Assembly: GCF_004331345.1 (NCBI RefSeq)
Contig: NZ_SJJZ01000002.1
Location: 372,001-436,000, forward strand
Direction: 5' to 3'
From: Kribbella soli
Lineage (GTDB): Bacteria; Actinomycetota; Actinomycetes; Propionibacteriales; Kribbellaceae
Length of the DNA: 64,000 nt
Shown here: piece after piece, positions 1-8,073 of the stretch
How the letters are laid out: every line of letters starts with the position of its first letter
Position numbering within the stretch: position 1 is the first letter of the stretch
Program-made: the position numbers and the translations under genes
Notes under the pieces: generated by a model
The model's input: the letters and a program-made list of their open reading frames with translations, nothing else
Told to the model about the DNA's origin: nothing
Database searches by the model: none

Positions 1-93
1 CATGGTCGCTCCGGTGGCGTCGAGCGCTCGGCGCCACCAACCGTCGTCGGAGGGATTGCGGTACGAACCTGTCTCGGGGTTCGGCTGCGACAT
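1..93 (-). CDS. Hypothetical protein, N-terminal fragment at window edge
   Basis: An ATG at 93 on the minus strand opens a frame that runs off the left edge with 31 residues visible (begins MSQPNPETGS, includes DDGWWRRALDATGA). An AAGGAC Shine-Dalgarno-like sequence lies about 7 nt upstream. It follows the DUF664 remnant in the same direction after a gap of about 57 bp. Too little is visible to assign a family. Confidence 0.4.
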   Translation of the reverse strand, partial: MSQPNPETGSYRNPSDDGWWRRALDATGATM

Positions 94-150
94 CGGCGTC
101 CTTGTCTGGTCCCGGCGGATGGGCGACGACAAGATGTCACACGGGTGGGG

Positions 151-372
151 TCAGCGGCCGGTGGTGCCGTCGAGTTGTTCGCGGATGATGTCGGCGTGGC
201 CGGCATGGCGGGAGGTTTCGCCGATCACGGCGAGGATCGCCCAGCGGAGATTGTGCGTCGTGCCGTTGCGGGTCACCGGGGCGTCGGTCTCGCTGAGGCC
301 GGCCAGCTTCTTCAGTACGCCGGCGCGCAGGCCGTCGAGGGTGGCTACCAGTTGCTCGAGTTCGGTCGTCAC
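151..372 (-). pseudogene. Internally deleted DUF664/DinB-like protein (73 aa)
   Basis: The frame starts with a GTG that overlaps the stop of the upstream EEP gene as GTGA, so it is probably translationally coupled. The N-terminus (LDGLRAGVLKKLAGLSETDA) matches the first helix of DUF664/DinB-type mycothiol-dependent proteins. The C-terminus (HNLRWAILAVIGETSRHAGH, then ADIIREQLDGTTGR) matches their conserved last helix. Family members are about 165-175 aa. Here the two ends are joined in frame with roughly 90 middle residues missing, including the region that normally supplies the first metal-binding histidine. It is either a degraded gene or a retained minimal variant. Confidence 0.6.
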
Positions 373-1376
373 ACGCAGGGTCCGATCGTCGAGACGAGAC
401 CATGATGGTCCGACTGCGGAATCGGGTACCAGTCGTTGTCGTCGGAGCACCAGCCGGGCGGCACGAACAGGTGGTCGATCCGGACCAGCAGCGCCTCCCA
501 CTTGCCGATCTGCGACGGGCGGCCCCAGCTGTCGAGCATTGCGTCGTCGAGGTGCTCGGTGAGGATACGGTAGTCGCGGCCGCGGTCCGTGGTGTTCAGA
601 TCGCCCGCGACCACGACGGGGCGGTCGTCGTCGCGTGCGATGCGGGTGGCGAGCTGCTCGATCAGCCGGTGATGCCCGGCGACGGTCGTCTCGTACGGCA
701 TCCCGTTGTCCGTCGACGTGGCGTACGTCGACCCGCTCGACGTCCACCACGGCCGCGGCACGTGCGCCGCGATCAGGTCGAACTCGCCTGACGGCGCGTG
801 CACCCGGAGCACGAACCCGGGCAGATCCGGGCCGGTCGGCTCGAGGACGGTCAGCGGCCAGCGGCTGAACACGCCGATCGACGGGCCCGTCCACACGGCG
901 ACGTGCTCCGGGTACGACTCGGACAACCGTTGCGTCAGCGGCTGGCCGATCTCGGAGACGACGAGTACGTCGGCCTTGAGCGCGAGCAGGTTGTCCGCGC
1001 CGTCGAGCTCACCGCTGCCGATATTGGCGGCGGCGATCCGCACGGCGCGACTCCTGTCCACGGTGCCGGTGCCATGCGGGACCCACGGCCCGAGCGTAGC
1101 GACGATCCCGACCAGAAGCGTCGACATGGCGAACACAACCGCCACCCGGCGCCGCCTGCGCATCAAGGCACGACGGCCGGGTGGGACAAGCCGGGCGCCC
1201 ACTGCGCCCGCGACGACAAGGGCGACGACGACGGTGGCGATAACAGCCAGTGGCAGGACGATCGCAATCACGTCGGTGACCATGCCGAACCGGTCGCGCA
1301 GCACGAACCATGCCCATGGCAACAGTCCGGCGATCACGACCCCCACCCACCGCCGCCGCAGCGGCTCCCCCTCCAC
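369..1376 (-). CDS. Endonuclease/exonuclease/phosphatase (EEP) family membrane protein
   Basis: 335 aa. Three hydrophobic N-terminal segments (about residues 12-28, 33-60 and 75-95) precede an EEP-fold domain. EEP landmarks are visible: an N-terminal AANIGSGE strand, DVLVVSEIG with the metal-binding acid, GDLNTTD, and a C-terminal SDHHGL with the catalytic histidine. This is the YafD-like layout: membrane-anchored with the catalytic domain outside. The substrate (phosphodiester, phospholipid or nucleic acid) cannot be told. The start is a GTG at 1376, and a later GTG is possible. Its stop overlaps the downstream DUF664 remnant by 4 bp. Confidence 0.8.
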   Translation of the reverse strand: MEGEPLRRRWVGVVIAGLLPWAWFVLRDRFGMVTDVIAIVLPLAVIATVVVALVVAGAVGARLVPPGRRALMRRRRRVAVVFAMSTLLVGIVATLGPWVPHGTGTVDRSRAVRIAAANIGSGELDGADNLLALKADVLVVSEIGQPLTQRLSESYPEHVAVWTGPSIGVFSRWPLTVLEPTGPDLPGFVLRVHAPSGEFDLIAAHVPRPWWTSSGSTYATSTDNGMPYETTVAGHHRLIEQLATRIARDDDRPVVVAGDLNTTDRGRDYRILTEHLDDAMLDSWGRPSQIGKWEALLVRIDHLFVPPGWCSDDNDWYPIPQSDHHGLVSTIGPCV

Positions 1377-1434
1377 CTCACCAGGCTATGTCAGGACACG
1401 AAATGCGTGCCCTTCTGTTGCAGGTATGTCGCGG

Positions 1435-3045
1435 TCATCGGGCTCCCCAGTTGAGGTACGCGACGTTGGCCAGCAACCAGCCGAACCCGATCGCTTGCTG
1501 TCCGTCGCGTTCCGGTGTCGGCTGGTAGCGGTTGTAGAGCGCGAGACAGTGCGCGTGGACCTGGGGGTCCCACGGGCTCACCTGCATCCAGCGCGGGGCC
1601 TGGTGCGCGACCGAGGCCGCGCCGATCGCGGTGCCCGCGACGGTCGTGTGTACGGCGGGGAGGCCGTCGGCGTCGGTCGTCGCGACGTTCTGGGTGAACG
1701 TACGCGCGAGCCGCTCCATGTCCCGGCCGGTGAACGCGAGCCGCGCACGGAACGCCCGGACGGCGAACTCGACGTCGATCGCACCGTGGCTGATGTCCTC
1801 GAACTGCCGTGCCGGTCCACCCGACGGCGTGAAGATCGAGAGATCGCTCTCCGGGTCTCCCGTCTTCGTGAACCCCTCGTAGATGCGGCCGCCCGCCGGC
1901 CAGTAATGCCATAGGTAGGCGTCACCAGCGTCGGGTGTGAGTTGGCCGGTGAGCATCCGCCCCAGCGCGGCGACCTTCCGCCGGTAACCGCTCTCTCCGG
2001 TTGCCAGCGCGAGTTCGACGAGCGTCTGCCCGAGGCCGACCGACTGGTTGATCGGCTGCTCGCATCCGTCGTACGGGAGCGGCTGTCCCTTCGGCCAGAT
2101 CAGGTGACCGCCGTCCTGGTCGCTCTCGTACTCCCAGTCGTGCACGGCGACCGCCTCGCGACAAGCCGTGAGGTACTCGGCCGCCTTCGGCTGGTAGCGC
2201 CGACGGAGAACCGGGGAGCCGGCGACGATCCGGACGAAGCTCGCGATCGGGTACGTGATCATCCCGGTGTGAACCGCGAAGATCACCGGCTTGCAGTGCA
2301 TCTCATAGGTGCCGAGGCGCGGTACGTCGCCCGCGCGCGGTGTCGGCCGCCGATCGTCGGCGGTGAGCTGGAGCGGTCCGGGTGTGGCTGCGTAGATGCG
2401 GCTCACGGCGTAGTCGGGGCTGGCCGGATCCAGAGAGAGGTCGGAGAGCGTGACCGTGCGGTTCACGAATGTATTGACGAGTTGGACGGTGAACGTGTCC
2501 GGACGTGTTCCGGCGGTGACAGTGACCGTGGTGTCCTCGGCGTACGACAGCGCTTCGCGGAGGTCGAGCAGCGGCTGACCGTTGCTGTCGGCAAGGGTCG
2601 CGTAGCCGGTCGTGTACGGGTGGTCGGCTCGCCAGGCGGGGAGCGAGAGGCCGCGGTAGTCCGTGACGCCGCGTTCGCTGTCGCGGACCGCGAGGACCTT
2701 GTCGACGTTGTCGATGAGGCGGTCCAGGTAGTAGGTGTCGCGGTACTTCTCGTACATGCGGACCAGACCGAGCAGCACGTACGACTGACTCCAGGCGAGC
2801 ATGCCGGACCGGCCGTCCCGGTTCGTGTTGTCGTTCGGCTGGTCCGGCTGCCCAGGCCCACCTTCCTGAAACAGCCGGTCCCAGTCATCGAACGTCTTAC
2901 GGGCCGTGTAGTCGATGTCAGCGGTGCCGCGGGCGTAGGCCGGGAACGCGGAGAGAGCGCTCCCCGCCGTTCCCGCGACAGCCCCGGCGGCCGTCAGCCG
3001 GAGGAAGTCACGGCGAAGAAGATTGCTGTGGGGAATGTCGGGCAT
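1435..3045 (-). CDS. Tat-exported alpha/alpha-toroid-like protein, function unknown
   Basis: 536 aa from the ATG at 3045, chosen because GGAGG lies 6-7 nt upstream; an upstream in-frame start lacks a site. The N-terminus carries a twin-arginine signal (RRDFLRLTAAG) ending near AYA, so the protein should be exported folded. The mature part is rich in helical W/Y/H motifs (MLAWSQSYVLLGLVRMYEKY, HCKPVIFAVHTGM, DISHGAIDVEF), resembling (alpha/alpha) barrel carbohydrate-active proteins such as lyases or C5-epimerases. I do not recognise a specific family. It may be cotranscribed with the EEP gene 58 bp downstream. Confidence 0.75.
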   Translation of the reverse strand: MPDIPHSNLLRRDFLRLTAAGAVAGTAGSALSAFPAYARGTADIDYTARKTFDDWDRLFQEGGPGQPDQPNDNTNRDGRSGMLAWSQSYVLLGLVRMYEKYRDTYYLDRLIDNVDKVLAVRDSERGVTDYRGLSLPAWRADHPYTTGYATLADSNGQPLLDLREALSYAEDTTVTVTAGTRPDTFTVQLVNTFVNRTVTLSDLSLDPASPDYAVSRIYAATPGPLQLTADDRRPTPRAGDVPRLGTYEMHCKPVIFAVHTGMITYPIASFVRIVAGSPVLRRRYQPKAAEYLTACREAVAVHDWEYESDQDGGHLIWPKGQPLPYDGCEQPINQSVGLGQTLVELALATGESGYRRKVAALGRMLTGQLTPDAGDAYLWHYWPAGGRIYEGFTKTGDPESDLSIFTPSGGPARQFEDISHGAIDVEFAVRAFRARLAFTGRDMERLARTFTQNVATTDADGLPAVHTTVAGTAIGAASVAHQAPRWMQVSPWDPQVHAHCLALYNRYQPTPERDGQQAIGFGWLLANVAYLNWGAR

Positions 3046-3118
3046 GGGCGGCCTCCAGCTCTTCAAGGGCGGTATCGAAGAACACAGCAGGCGCAACATT
3101 CTCCCGCAGGGAAGCGAT

Positions 3119-4105
3119 TTACGGCAGGTCGAGTGTCAGCGGTAAATCCTTGAGGAAGTCGACGGCGTGGAACATCGCGCCCGCCGACGCCACCCCGGAC
3201 GACCGCGTCTCGCCGGCGAGGATCCGGCGTACCGCACCGACCGCGAGCGGCGCCGAGATCGCGTAGATGTCCTGCCCGGTCGCTGTCGCCCGCCGCTCCT
3301 CGCCGCCGGTCCGCACCCGGACATCCACCACGAACGTCTGGTCCGACCGGCCTTGCTCGTCGACCGCAGCCGGTGCCGGCGTGTCCGAGTTCGCGAGATC
3401 ACCGGCGGCTTCGAGCGTCATGTAGGTGCGGACCTCGGGTACGGCGATGTGCGTCGGGATCGTGATCACGTCGGCCATCGTGAACTCGGCGATCACGCGG
3501 CGCCGGCCGAGCGGATCCGGGAACGTCCAGTCCTCCTGGACCGGCTGGTCCTGGTGATACTGCAGACTGCCGCCGCTGAACCGCACCCGCTGCCCGTTCC
3601 GCCGGTCGTGCGAAACCTGACCTGCGGCACGCGTCCCCGGCGTGGGATGCCAACTGCTCAGCCCATAAGCCACCTGCACCTCGTCGGCACTGGTCCGCTC
3701 CCCCAGTGCCGCGGTCGTCAGCAGGTCGCCGAGTCCGCCGTAGAACGCCATCGCCGGGATCACCGGGAGAGCGCTCTGTCTGGCGAACGTCGACACGTTC
3801 GCCTCGAGCTCGGCCGCGACGTCGACGTACGGGATCCCCGCGCGGGCGGCCGCGTCGATGATCGGGTCGGCGGTCGTGGCGAACGGCCCGGCGGCGTTGA
3901 TCACGGCCGCAGCGTTCTTCAGCGCGAGGTCGAGTGCCTGTGGGTCGTCGACGGCGGCCGGGCGGACGTCGAGGTCTCCCCATTGCGCGGTGAGGGCCGC
4001 GGCGTTGCGTCCGGAGACAGCGGTGGGAAGGTTCTGCCGGAGGAGTTCCTCGACGACGAAGCGGCCGGTGTGACCGGTGGCGCCGTACACCACGATTGCG
4101 TTCAT
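3119..4105 (-). CDS. Saccharopine dehydrogenase-like / trans-acting enoyl reductase-like protein
   Basis: 328 aa, starting at the ATG at 4105 where the NAD(P)-binding strand begins (MNAIVVYGATGHTGRFVVEE, a G-x-x-G-x-x-G Rossmann motif). The following parts (VINAAGPF, GIPYVDVAAE, MAFYGGLGDLL) match the saccharopine-reductase-like family of putative oxidoreductases. The substrate is unknown. It is transcribed divergently from the GlxA-type regulator at 4177; the 71-bp gap holds an imperfect inverted repeat. That regulator is the obvious candidate controller. Confidence 0.8.
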   Translation of the reverse strand: MNAIVVYGATGHTGRFVVEELLRQNLPTAVSGRNAAALTAQWGDLDVRPAAVDDPQALDLALKNAAAVINAAGPFATTADPIIDAAARAGIPYVDVAAELEANVSTFARQSALPVIPAMAFYGGLGDLLTTAALGERTSADEVQVAYGLSSWHPTPGTRAAGQVSHDRRNGQRVRFSGGSLQYHQDQPVQEDWTFPDPLGRRRVIAEFTMADVITIPTHIAVPEVRTYMTLEAAGDLANSDTPAPAAVDEQGRSDQTFVVDVRVRTGGEERRATATGQDIYAISAPLAVGAVRRILAGETRSSGVASAGAMFHAVDFLKDLPLTLDLP

Positions 4106-4108
4106 GGC

Positions 4109-4150
4109 ACGAGTCTCGCCGGTTTCCACCCACCGGCGTGAGAGTCCGGA
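4109..4150. promoter_or_regulatory. Divergent promoter region with imperfect inverted repeat
   Basis: Between the reductase and the GlxA-type regulator, GAGTCTCGCCGGT on the left faces ACCGGCGTGAGAGTC on the right. The two pair as an inverted repeat with a 2-nt bulge. This is a candidate binding site for the divergently encoded regulator; inference only. Confidence 0.35.
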
Positions 4151-4176
4151 ACGACACCATCCGTACACTTTCGGAC

Positions 4177-5133
4177 ATGCACACCGTCGCACTCGCCACC
4201 GTCGGACACCTGCTCCACTTCGAGCTCGGGATCGCGTACGAGATCTTCGGCAATCCACCGCTCGGAGTCGACGAGTGGTACGACGTACGCCTGTGCGGAC
4301 CGCGGCCGGTACAGGTCGGGCCGTTCGTGGTCGAGCCGACCGAGCCGCTCGACGCGATCACACGGGCCGACACCGTACTGGTGCCGGCGCTCGCGGATGT
4401 CGACGAGCCGGTGCCGGGCGAACTGATCGAGGCGGTGCGGGCGGCGTACGAGGCCGGGGCGCGGATCGCGTCGTTGTGCACCGGCGCGTTCGTGCTCGGT
4501 GCGGCGGGGCTGCTCGACGGTCGGCGCGCCACCACTCACTGGGGGCACGCCGACGTACTGAGCGCGCGGTACCCGGAGGCTGTTGTGGATCCGGACGTCC
4601 TCTACACGGACAACGGCAACGTGCTGACGGCGGCGGGGAAGGCTGCGGCGGTCGACCTGTGTCTGCACCTGATCCATCTCGACCACGGCGCGACGATCGC
4701 GAACACGGTCGCCCGGCGGCTCGTCGTACCGCCGCACCGGGCCGGCGGGCAGGCGCAGTTCGTGGCGACGCCGGTGCAGGTCAACGGCGATCACTCGCTC
4801 GCGCAGTTGCTGGCCTGGGCACAGGAGCGTCTGGACCAGCCGTTGACCGTCACGGATCTGGCGAAGCGCGCCAGCACCAGCCCGCGGCACCTCGGCCGGC
4901 AGTTCCGCTCGGTCACCGGCCAGACGCCACTCCAATGGCTCCTGACCCAACGCGTCCGACGGGCCCAGCAACTCCTCGAGTCCACCGACGACGGAATCGA
5001 AAAGGTTGCCGCCGCCACCGGTCTCGGAACCGCCACCACCCTCCGCCGCCACTTCCAACGCGTCGTCGGCGTACCCCCGAACACCTACCGCCGTTCGTTC
5101 CGCACCACTTCCCCTGTCCCAGAGACTGACTAG
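4177..5133 (+). CDS. GlxA-family regulator (DJ-1/PfpI domain plus AraC-type HTH)
   Basis: 318 aa from the ATG at 4177. Residues 1-170 form a DJ-1/PfpI-like domain with the nucleophile-elbow cysteine in ASLCTGAFVLGAAGLLDG and a conserved TTHW. Residues about 210-310 form a double-HTH AraC domain (LTVTDLAKRASTSPRHLGRQ, and TPLQWLLTQRVRRAQQLLE). Such proteins act as cytoplasmic transcription factors sensing small nitrogenous or amide ligands. It is divergent from the saccharopine-reductase-like gene, its probable target. Confidence 0.88.
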   Translation: MHTVALATVGHLLHFELGIAYEIFGNPPLGVDEWYDVRLCGPRPVQVGPFVVEPTEPLDAITRADTVLVPALADVDEPVPGELIEAVRAAYEAGARIASLCTGAFVLGAAGLLDGRRATTHWGHADVLSARYPEAVVDPDVLYTDNGNVLTAAGKAAAVDLCLHLIHLDHGATIANTVARRLVVPPHRAGGQAQFVATPVQVNGDHSLAQLLAWAQERLDQPLTVTDLAKRASTSPRHLGRQFRSVTGQTPLQWLLTQRVRRAQQLLESTDDGIEKVAAATGLGTATTLRRHFQRVVGVPPNTYRRSFRTTSPVPETD

Positions 5134-5143
5134 GGTTACCGCC

Positions 5144-5563
5144 ATGGACACCTACCCGCGTCGCATGCATACCGCGCTCGACACGACGGACGGGCGTGGA
5201 CTGGCCGAGTTCTACCGGGTGCTGCTCGGGCTGCGGTACCGGCCGGGGGACGAGCCGCCGGCGGACGGTACGGAGGACGATGCCAGCTGGCTCGTGCTCG
5301 TCGACGAGGACGGCGATCGTCAGTTGGCGATCCAGCAGGTCGATGAGCTGACGCCGTCCACCTGGCCGTCGCCCGACGTGCCGAAGCAGATGCACCTCGA
5401 TTACGCCGTACCGTCGGTGGACGAACTTCATCGGCATCGCCAGCGGGCCGAGGAGCTCGGAGCCAGACTGCTGTACGACCGGACCGCCGACAAGGGCGAG
5501 CCGCTGTTCGTACTGGCGGATCCGGCAGGACATCCTTTTTGTCTACTGGTAGGAGAAGCGTGA
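5144..5563 (+). CDS. VOC (glyoxalase/bleomycin-resistance) family protein
   Basis: 139 aa, ATG at 5144. Two beta-alpha-beta-beta-beta modules are visible: LDTTDGRGLAEFYRVLLGL in the first and MHLDYAVPSVDELHRHRQRA in the second, ending in FVLADPAGHPFCLLV. Metal ligands of VOC enzymes usually lie in the H and E positions of these strands. The biochemical role is unknown. It begins 10 bp after the GlxA-type gene and its stop abuts the alpha/beta hydrolase start, indicating an operon. Confidence 0.8.
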   Translation: MDTYPRRMHTALDTTDGRGLAEFYRVLLGLRYRPGDEPPADGTEDDASWLVLVDEDGDRQLAIQQVDELTPSTWPSPDVPKQMHLDYAVPSVDELHRHRQRAEELGARLLYDRTADKGEPLFVLADPAGHPFCLLVGEA

Positions 5564-5565
5564 GC

Positions 5566-6351
5566 ATGCAGACTGGGTACGCCGACGTCAACGGGCTGCG
5601 CATGTACTACGAGGTGCATGGCGAGGGCGGTACGCCGTTGGTCCTGCTGCACGGCGGGCTGTTCAACATCGACCTGCAGTTCGGCGAACTGCTCGAAGGG
5701 CTGTCGGCCGGGCGAAGGGTCATCGCCGCCGACTTCCAAGGGCACGGGTACACGAACGACATCGACCGCCCGCTCGGTACGGCGGAGCTGGCCTCGGACG
5801 TGGTGGCGCTGCTGGCGCGTCTCGACGTACCGAAGGCCGACCTGTTCGGGTTCAGCGTCGGCGGCGCGGTCGCGCTGTACCTCGCGATCGAGTATCCGGA
5901 GCTGGTGCGGAAGGCGGTCATCTCGTCGGTGTCGTTCAACCCGTCCGGCGACCGTGCGGAGAACGCGGACGCGGTCGGCGCGATGAAGGTGGAGATGATC
6001 GCCGGTACGCCGATGGAGGCCGACTATCTGGCGAAGTCGCCGCACCCCGATCACGAGCACCTGCAGACTTTGCTCGACAAGCTCGGCACCTACGACCGCG
6101 GCATGAGCGGCTGGAGCGACGACGACATCCGCGGCATCGAGGCGCCCACGCTGCTGACGTTCGGCGACTCCGACGCGGTGAAGCTCGAGCACGTCGTCCG
6201 CTTCCACCAGCTCCGCGGCGGCGACGTCAACGGCGACTTCGTCGGCGTACCTGCCTCGCAGCTGGCGGTCTTCCCCGGTACGACGCACTTCACCGGTCTC
6301 GCCCGCACTCCCCTGGTCCTCGACACCGTCACCACCTTCCTCGACGCCTGA
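5566..6351 (+). CDS. Alpha/beta hydrolase
   Basis: 261 aa. The fold is clear: oxyanion HGG after LVLLHGGLF (about residue 29), nucleophile elbow GFSVGG with Ser97, acid loop TFGDSDAV, and a C-terminal histidine in PGTTHFTG. The substrate is unknown. Two starts are possible. ATG 5566 sits 10 nt after AGGAG; GTG 5560 overlaps the VOC stop as GTGA but sits only 4 nt after it. I chose the ATG. Confidence 0.85.
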   Translation: MQTGYADVNGLRMYYEVHGEGGTPLVLLHGGLFNIDLQFGELLEGLSAGRRVIAADFQGHGYTNDIDRPLGTAELASDVVALLARLDVPKADLFGFSVGGAVALYLAIEYPELVRKAVISSVSFNPSGDRAENADAVGAMKVEMIAGTPMEADYLAKSPHPDHEHLQTLLDKLGTYDRGMSGWSDDDIRGIEAPTLLTFGDSDAVKLEHVVRFHQLRGGDVNGDFVGVPASQLAVFPGTTHFTGLARTPLVLDTVTTFLDA

Positions 6352-6356
6352 CCAGT
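6347..6356. promoter_or_regulatory. Half-site CCTGACCAGT upstream of araC-type gene
   Basis: The 10-mer CCTGACCAGT just before the AraC-family start codon equals ten bases of the right arm of the 12-bp inverted repeat at 7259-7290 on the other side of the same gene. It may be an autoregulatory half-site. It overlaps the hydrolase stop codon, so part of the match could be chance. Confidence 0.3.
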
Positions 6357-6360
6357 CGCT

Positions 6361-7236
6361 ATGGATGCACTGGCGGAGCTGCGCGAGCTGATCGTCGACG
6401 CGGTCGGACGTGAAGACGCTGTCGACGGGCTGTTGCTGTCGGTGGTGACGGCGCCCACCCCGCCGACGTCCAGCCTGGCCTCGCCGACGTTCGCGCTGGT
6501 GGCTCAAGGGACCAAGCGGCTGGCGCTCGGGGAGCAGGTCTTCGAGTACGGCGCCGGCGACTACCTCGTCGTGTCGGTCGATCTGCCGGTCACGGGCCAC
6601 TTCGTCGAGGCATCGCCCGATGCACCGTGCCTCGGTGTCGGTCTCGAGTTGAAGCCGGAGGTGATCGCCGAGCTGCTGCTCGACGCGGCGGAGAAGCCGG
6701 GCGTACCGGTCCGCGGTCTGACCGTGAGCCGCGCGTCAACGGAACTGGTCGACGCGGTCGTCCGCCTGCTCCGCCTGGTCGACGAACCCGAGGACGCGCC
6801 GGTGCTGGCGCCGCTCGTCCAGCGCGAGATCCTCTGGCGCCTGCTCCGCAGTCCACAAGGCGCCGCCGTACGCGACATCGGACTCGCCGACAGCAGCCTG
6901 TCGCACGTCGCGCGCGTCATCCGCTGGATCCGCGACCACTACACCGAGCCGTTCCGGGTCGAGGATCTCGCGGCGATGGCCGGCATGAGTACGTCGGCGT
7001 TCCACCGTCATTTCCGTACGGTGACCGAGCTGACCCCGATCCAGTACCAGAAGAAGATCCGCCTGCAGGAGGCGCGGCTGCGCGTGGTCGGCCTCGGCGA
7101 GGACGTGACGAGTGCCGGGTACGCCGTCGGCTACGACAGCCCGTCCCAGTTCAGCCGCGAGTACCGGCGCGAGTTCGGTACGCCGCCGAGTCGCGATCGA
7201 GCAGGATCAGGCAAGTCGTCGCGAGCATTGGCCTAA
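6361..7236 (+). CDS. AraC-family transcriptional regulator with AraC_N cupin domain
   Basis: 291 aa, ATG 6361, 9 bp after the hydrolase stop. Residues about 20-160 match the AraC_N-type sensor (LALGEQVFEYGAGDYLVVSV, PCLGVGLELKPEVIAELL). Residues about 190-280 hold the two HTH motifs (FRVEDLAAMAGMSTSAFHRH; SAGYAVGYDSPSQFSREYRR). It belongs to the group usually placed beside oxidoreductases of reactive aldehydes. The SDR gene directly downstream, behind a strong inverted repeat, is the likely target. Confidence 0.88.
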   Translation: MDALAELRELIVDAVGREDAVDGLLLSVVTAPTPPTSSLASPTFALVAQGTKRLALGEQVFEYGAGDYLVVSVDLPVTGHFVEASPDAPCLGVGLELKPEVIAELLLDAAEKPGVPVRGLTVSRASTELVDAVVRLLRLVDEPEDAPVLAPLVQREILWRLLRSPQGAAVRDIGLADSSLSHVARVIRWIRDHYTEPFRVEDLAAMAGMSTSAFHRHFRTVTELTPIQYQKKIRLQEARLRVVGLGEDVTSAGYAVGYDSPSQFSREYRREFGTPPSRDRAGSGKSSRALA

Positions 7237-7258
7237 CGCTTCACCTGCAATCGAACGT

Positions 7259-7290
7259 CTACTGGTCAGGTACCTGTTCCTGACCAGTAG
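7259..7290. promoter_or_regulatory. Perfect 12-bp inverted repeat upstream of SDR gene
   Basis: CTACTGGTCAGG and CCTGACCAGTAG form perfect 12-bp arms around an 8-nt spacer, ending directly in the AGGAG ribosome-binding site of the SDR gene. It could be a DNA operator for the upstream AraC-family regulator. Alternatively it could be an mRNA hairpin that hides the ribosome-binding site. Confidence 0.65.
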
Positions 7291-7305
7291 GAGTTGTGCA
7301 CGATC

Positions 7306-8067
7306 ATGCATGTAGCTGTGATCACCGGCGGGAGTTCCGGCATCGGCCAGGCCGCGGCGTTCGAGCTCGCGAAACGCGGCACCGCCGTCGTCCTCACCTA
7401 TCGCGGCAGTCGCGAACGCGGCCTGGAGACAGTCGAGCGGATCGAGAAGGACGGCGGTACGGCGGTCGCGCTCCCGCTGGACGTCGGCCGCCCCGACACG
7501 TTCATCGAGTTCCGCACCGCGCTGACCGACGTACTGCGGCGATGGAACCGCACGTCCTTCGACTTCCTCGTCAGCAACGCGGGCGTCGGGCAACCTCCGG
7601 TCCTGTTCGAGGACACGACCGCGGACCTGTTCGACCAGATGGTCAACGTCCACCTGAAAGGCCCGTACTTCCTCACCCAGACCCTCCTCCCGCTGATCGC
7701 CGACCACGGCTCGATCGTCTACACGACCAGTACGTCGGCGCTCGAGTCGGCGCGCCCGTCGCCCGGGTACTCCGTCTACGCGAGCGTGAAGGGCGCGCAG
7801 ATCGTGCTCACCCGGTACCTCGCGAAGGAGCTCAGCGCCCGCGGGATCCGGGTCAACGCCGTCGCTCCCGGTGTGACTCGGACGCGTCTAGGCGACGACG
7901 CGTTCGCCCAGCACCCCGAGCTGATCCCGCCGATCGCCGAACGCACCGCGCTCGGCCGGATCGGTGAGTCCGACGACCTCGGCAAGGTCATCGCGTTCCT
8001 CGGCTCCCCCGACGCCGGCTGGATCACTGCCCAGACCGTGGAAGCCTCCGGCGGCTACGAACTCTGA
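7306..8067 (+). CDS. SDR-family oxidoreductase
   Basis: 253 aa. Classical short-chain dehydrogenase: TGGSSGIG cofactor motif at residues 7-14, NAG in LVSNAGVG, Ser of the catalytic triad in TTSTSALES, Y-x-x-x-K in YSVYASVKGAQ, and the C-terminal PG motif AVAPGVTRTRL. The Arg after the first strand (TYRGSRERG) suggests NADP(H) preference. The start is ATG 7306, 12 nt after AGGAG; an in-frame upstream ATG-less extension has no support. Likely controlled by the AraC regulator through the 7259-7290 repeat. Confidence 0.88.
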   Translation: MHVAVITGGSSGIGQAAAFELAKRGTAVVLTYRGSRERGLETVERIEKDGGTAVALPLDVGRPDTFIEFRTALTDVLRRWNRTSFDFLVSNAGVGQPPVLFEDTTADLFDQMVNVHLKGPYFLTQTLLPLIADHGSIVYTTSTSALESARPSPGYSVYASVKGAQIVLTRYLAKELSARGIRVNAVAPGVTRTRLGDDAFAQHPELIPPIAERTALGRIGESDDLGKVIAFLGSPDAGWITAQTVEASGGYEL

Positions 8068-8073
8068 GACTGC

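Noticed and set aside
2..562. 186-aa plus-strand ORF at the left edge
   Set aside because: Covers the DUF664 remnant and EEP 3' end in antisense; arginine/serine-rich with no SD.
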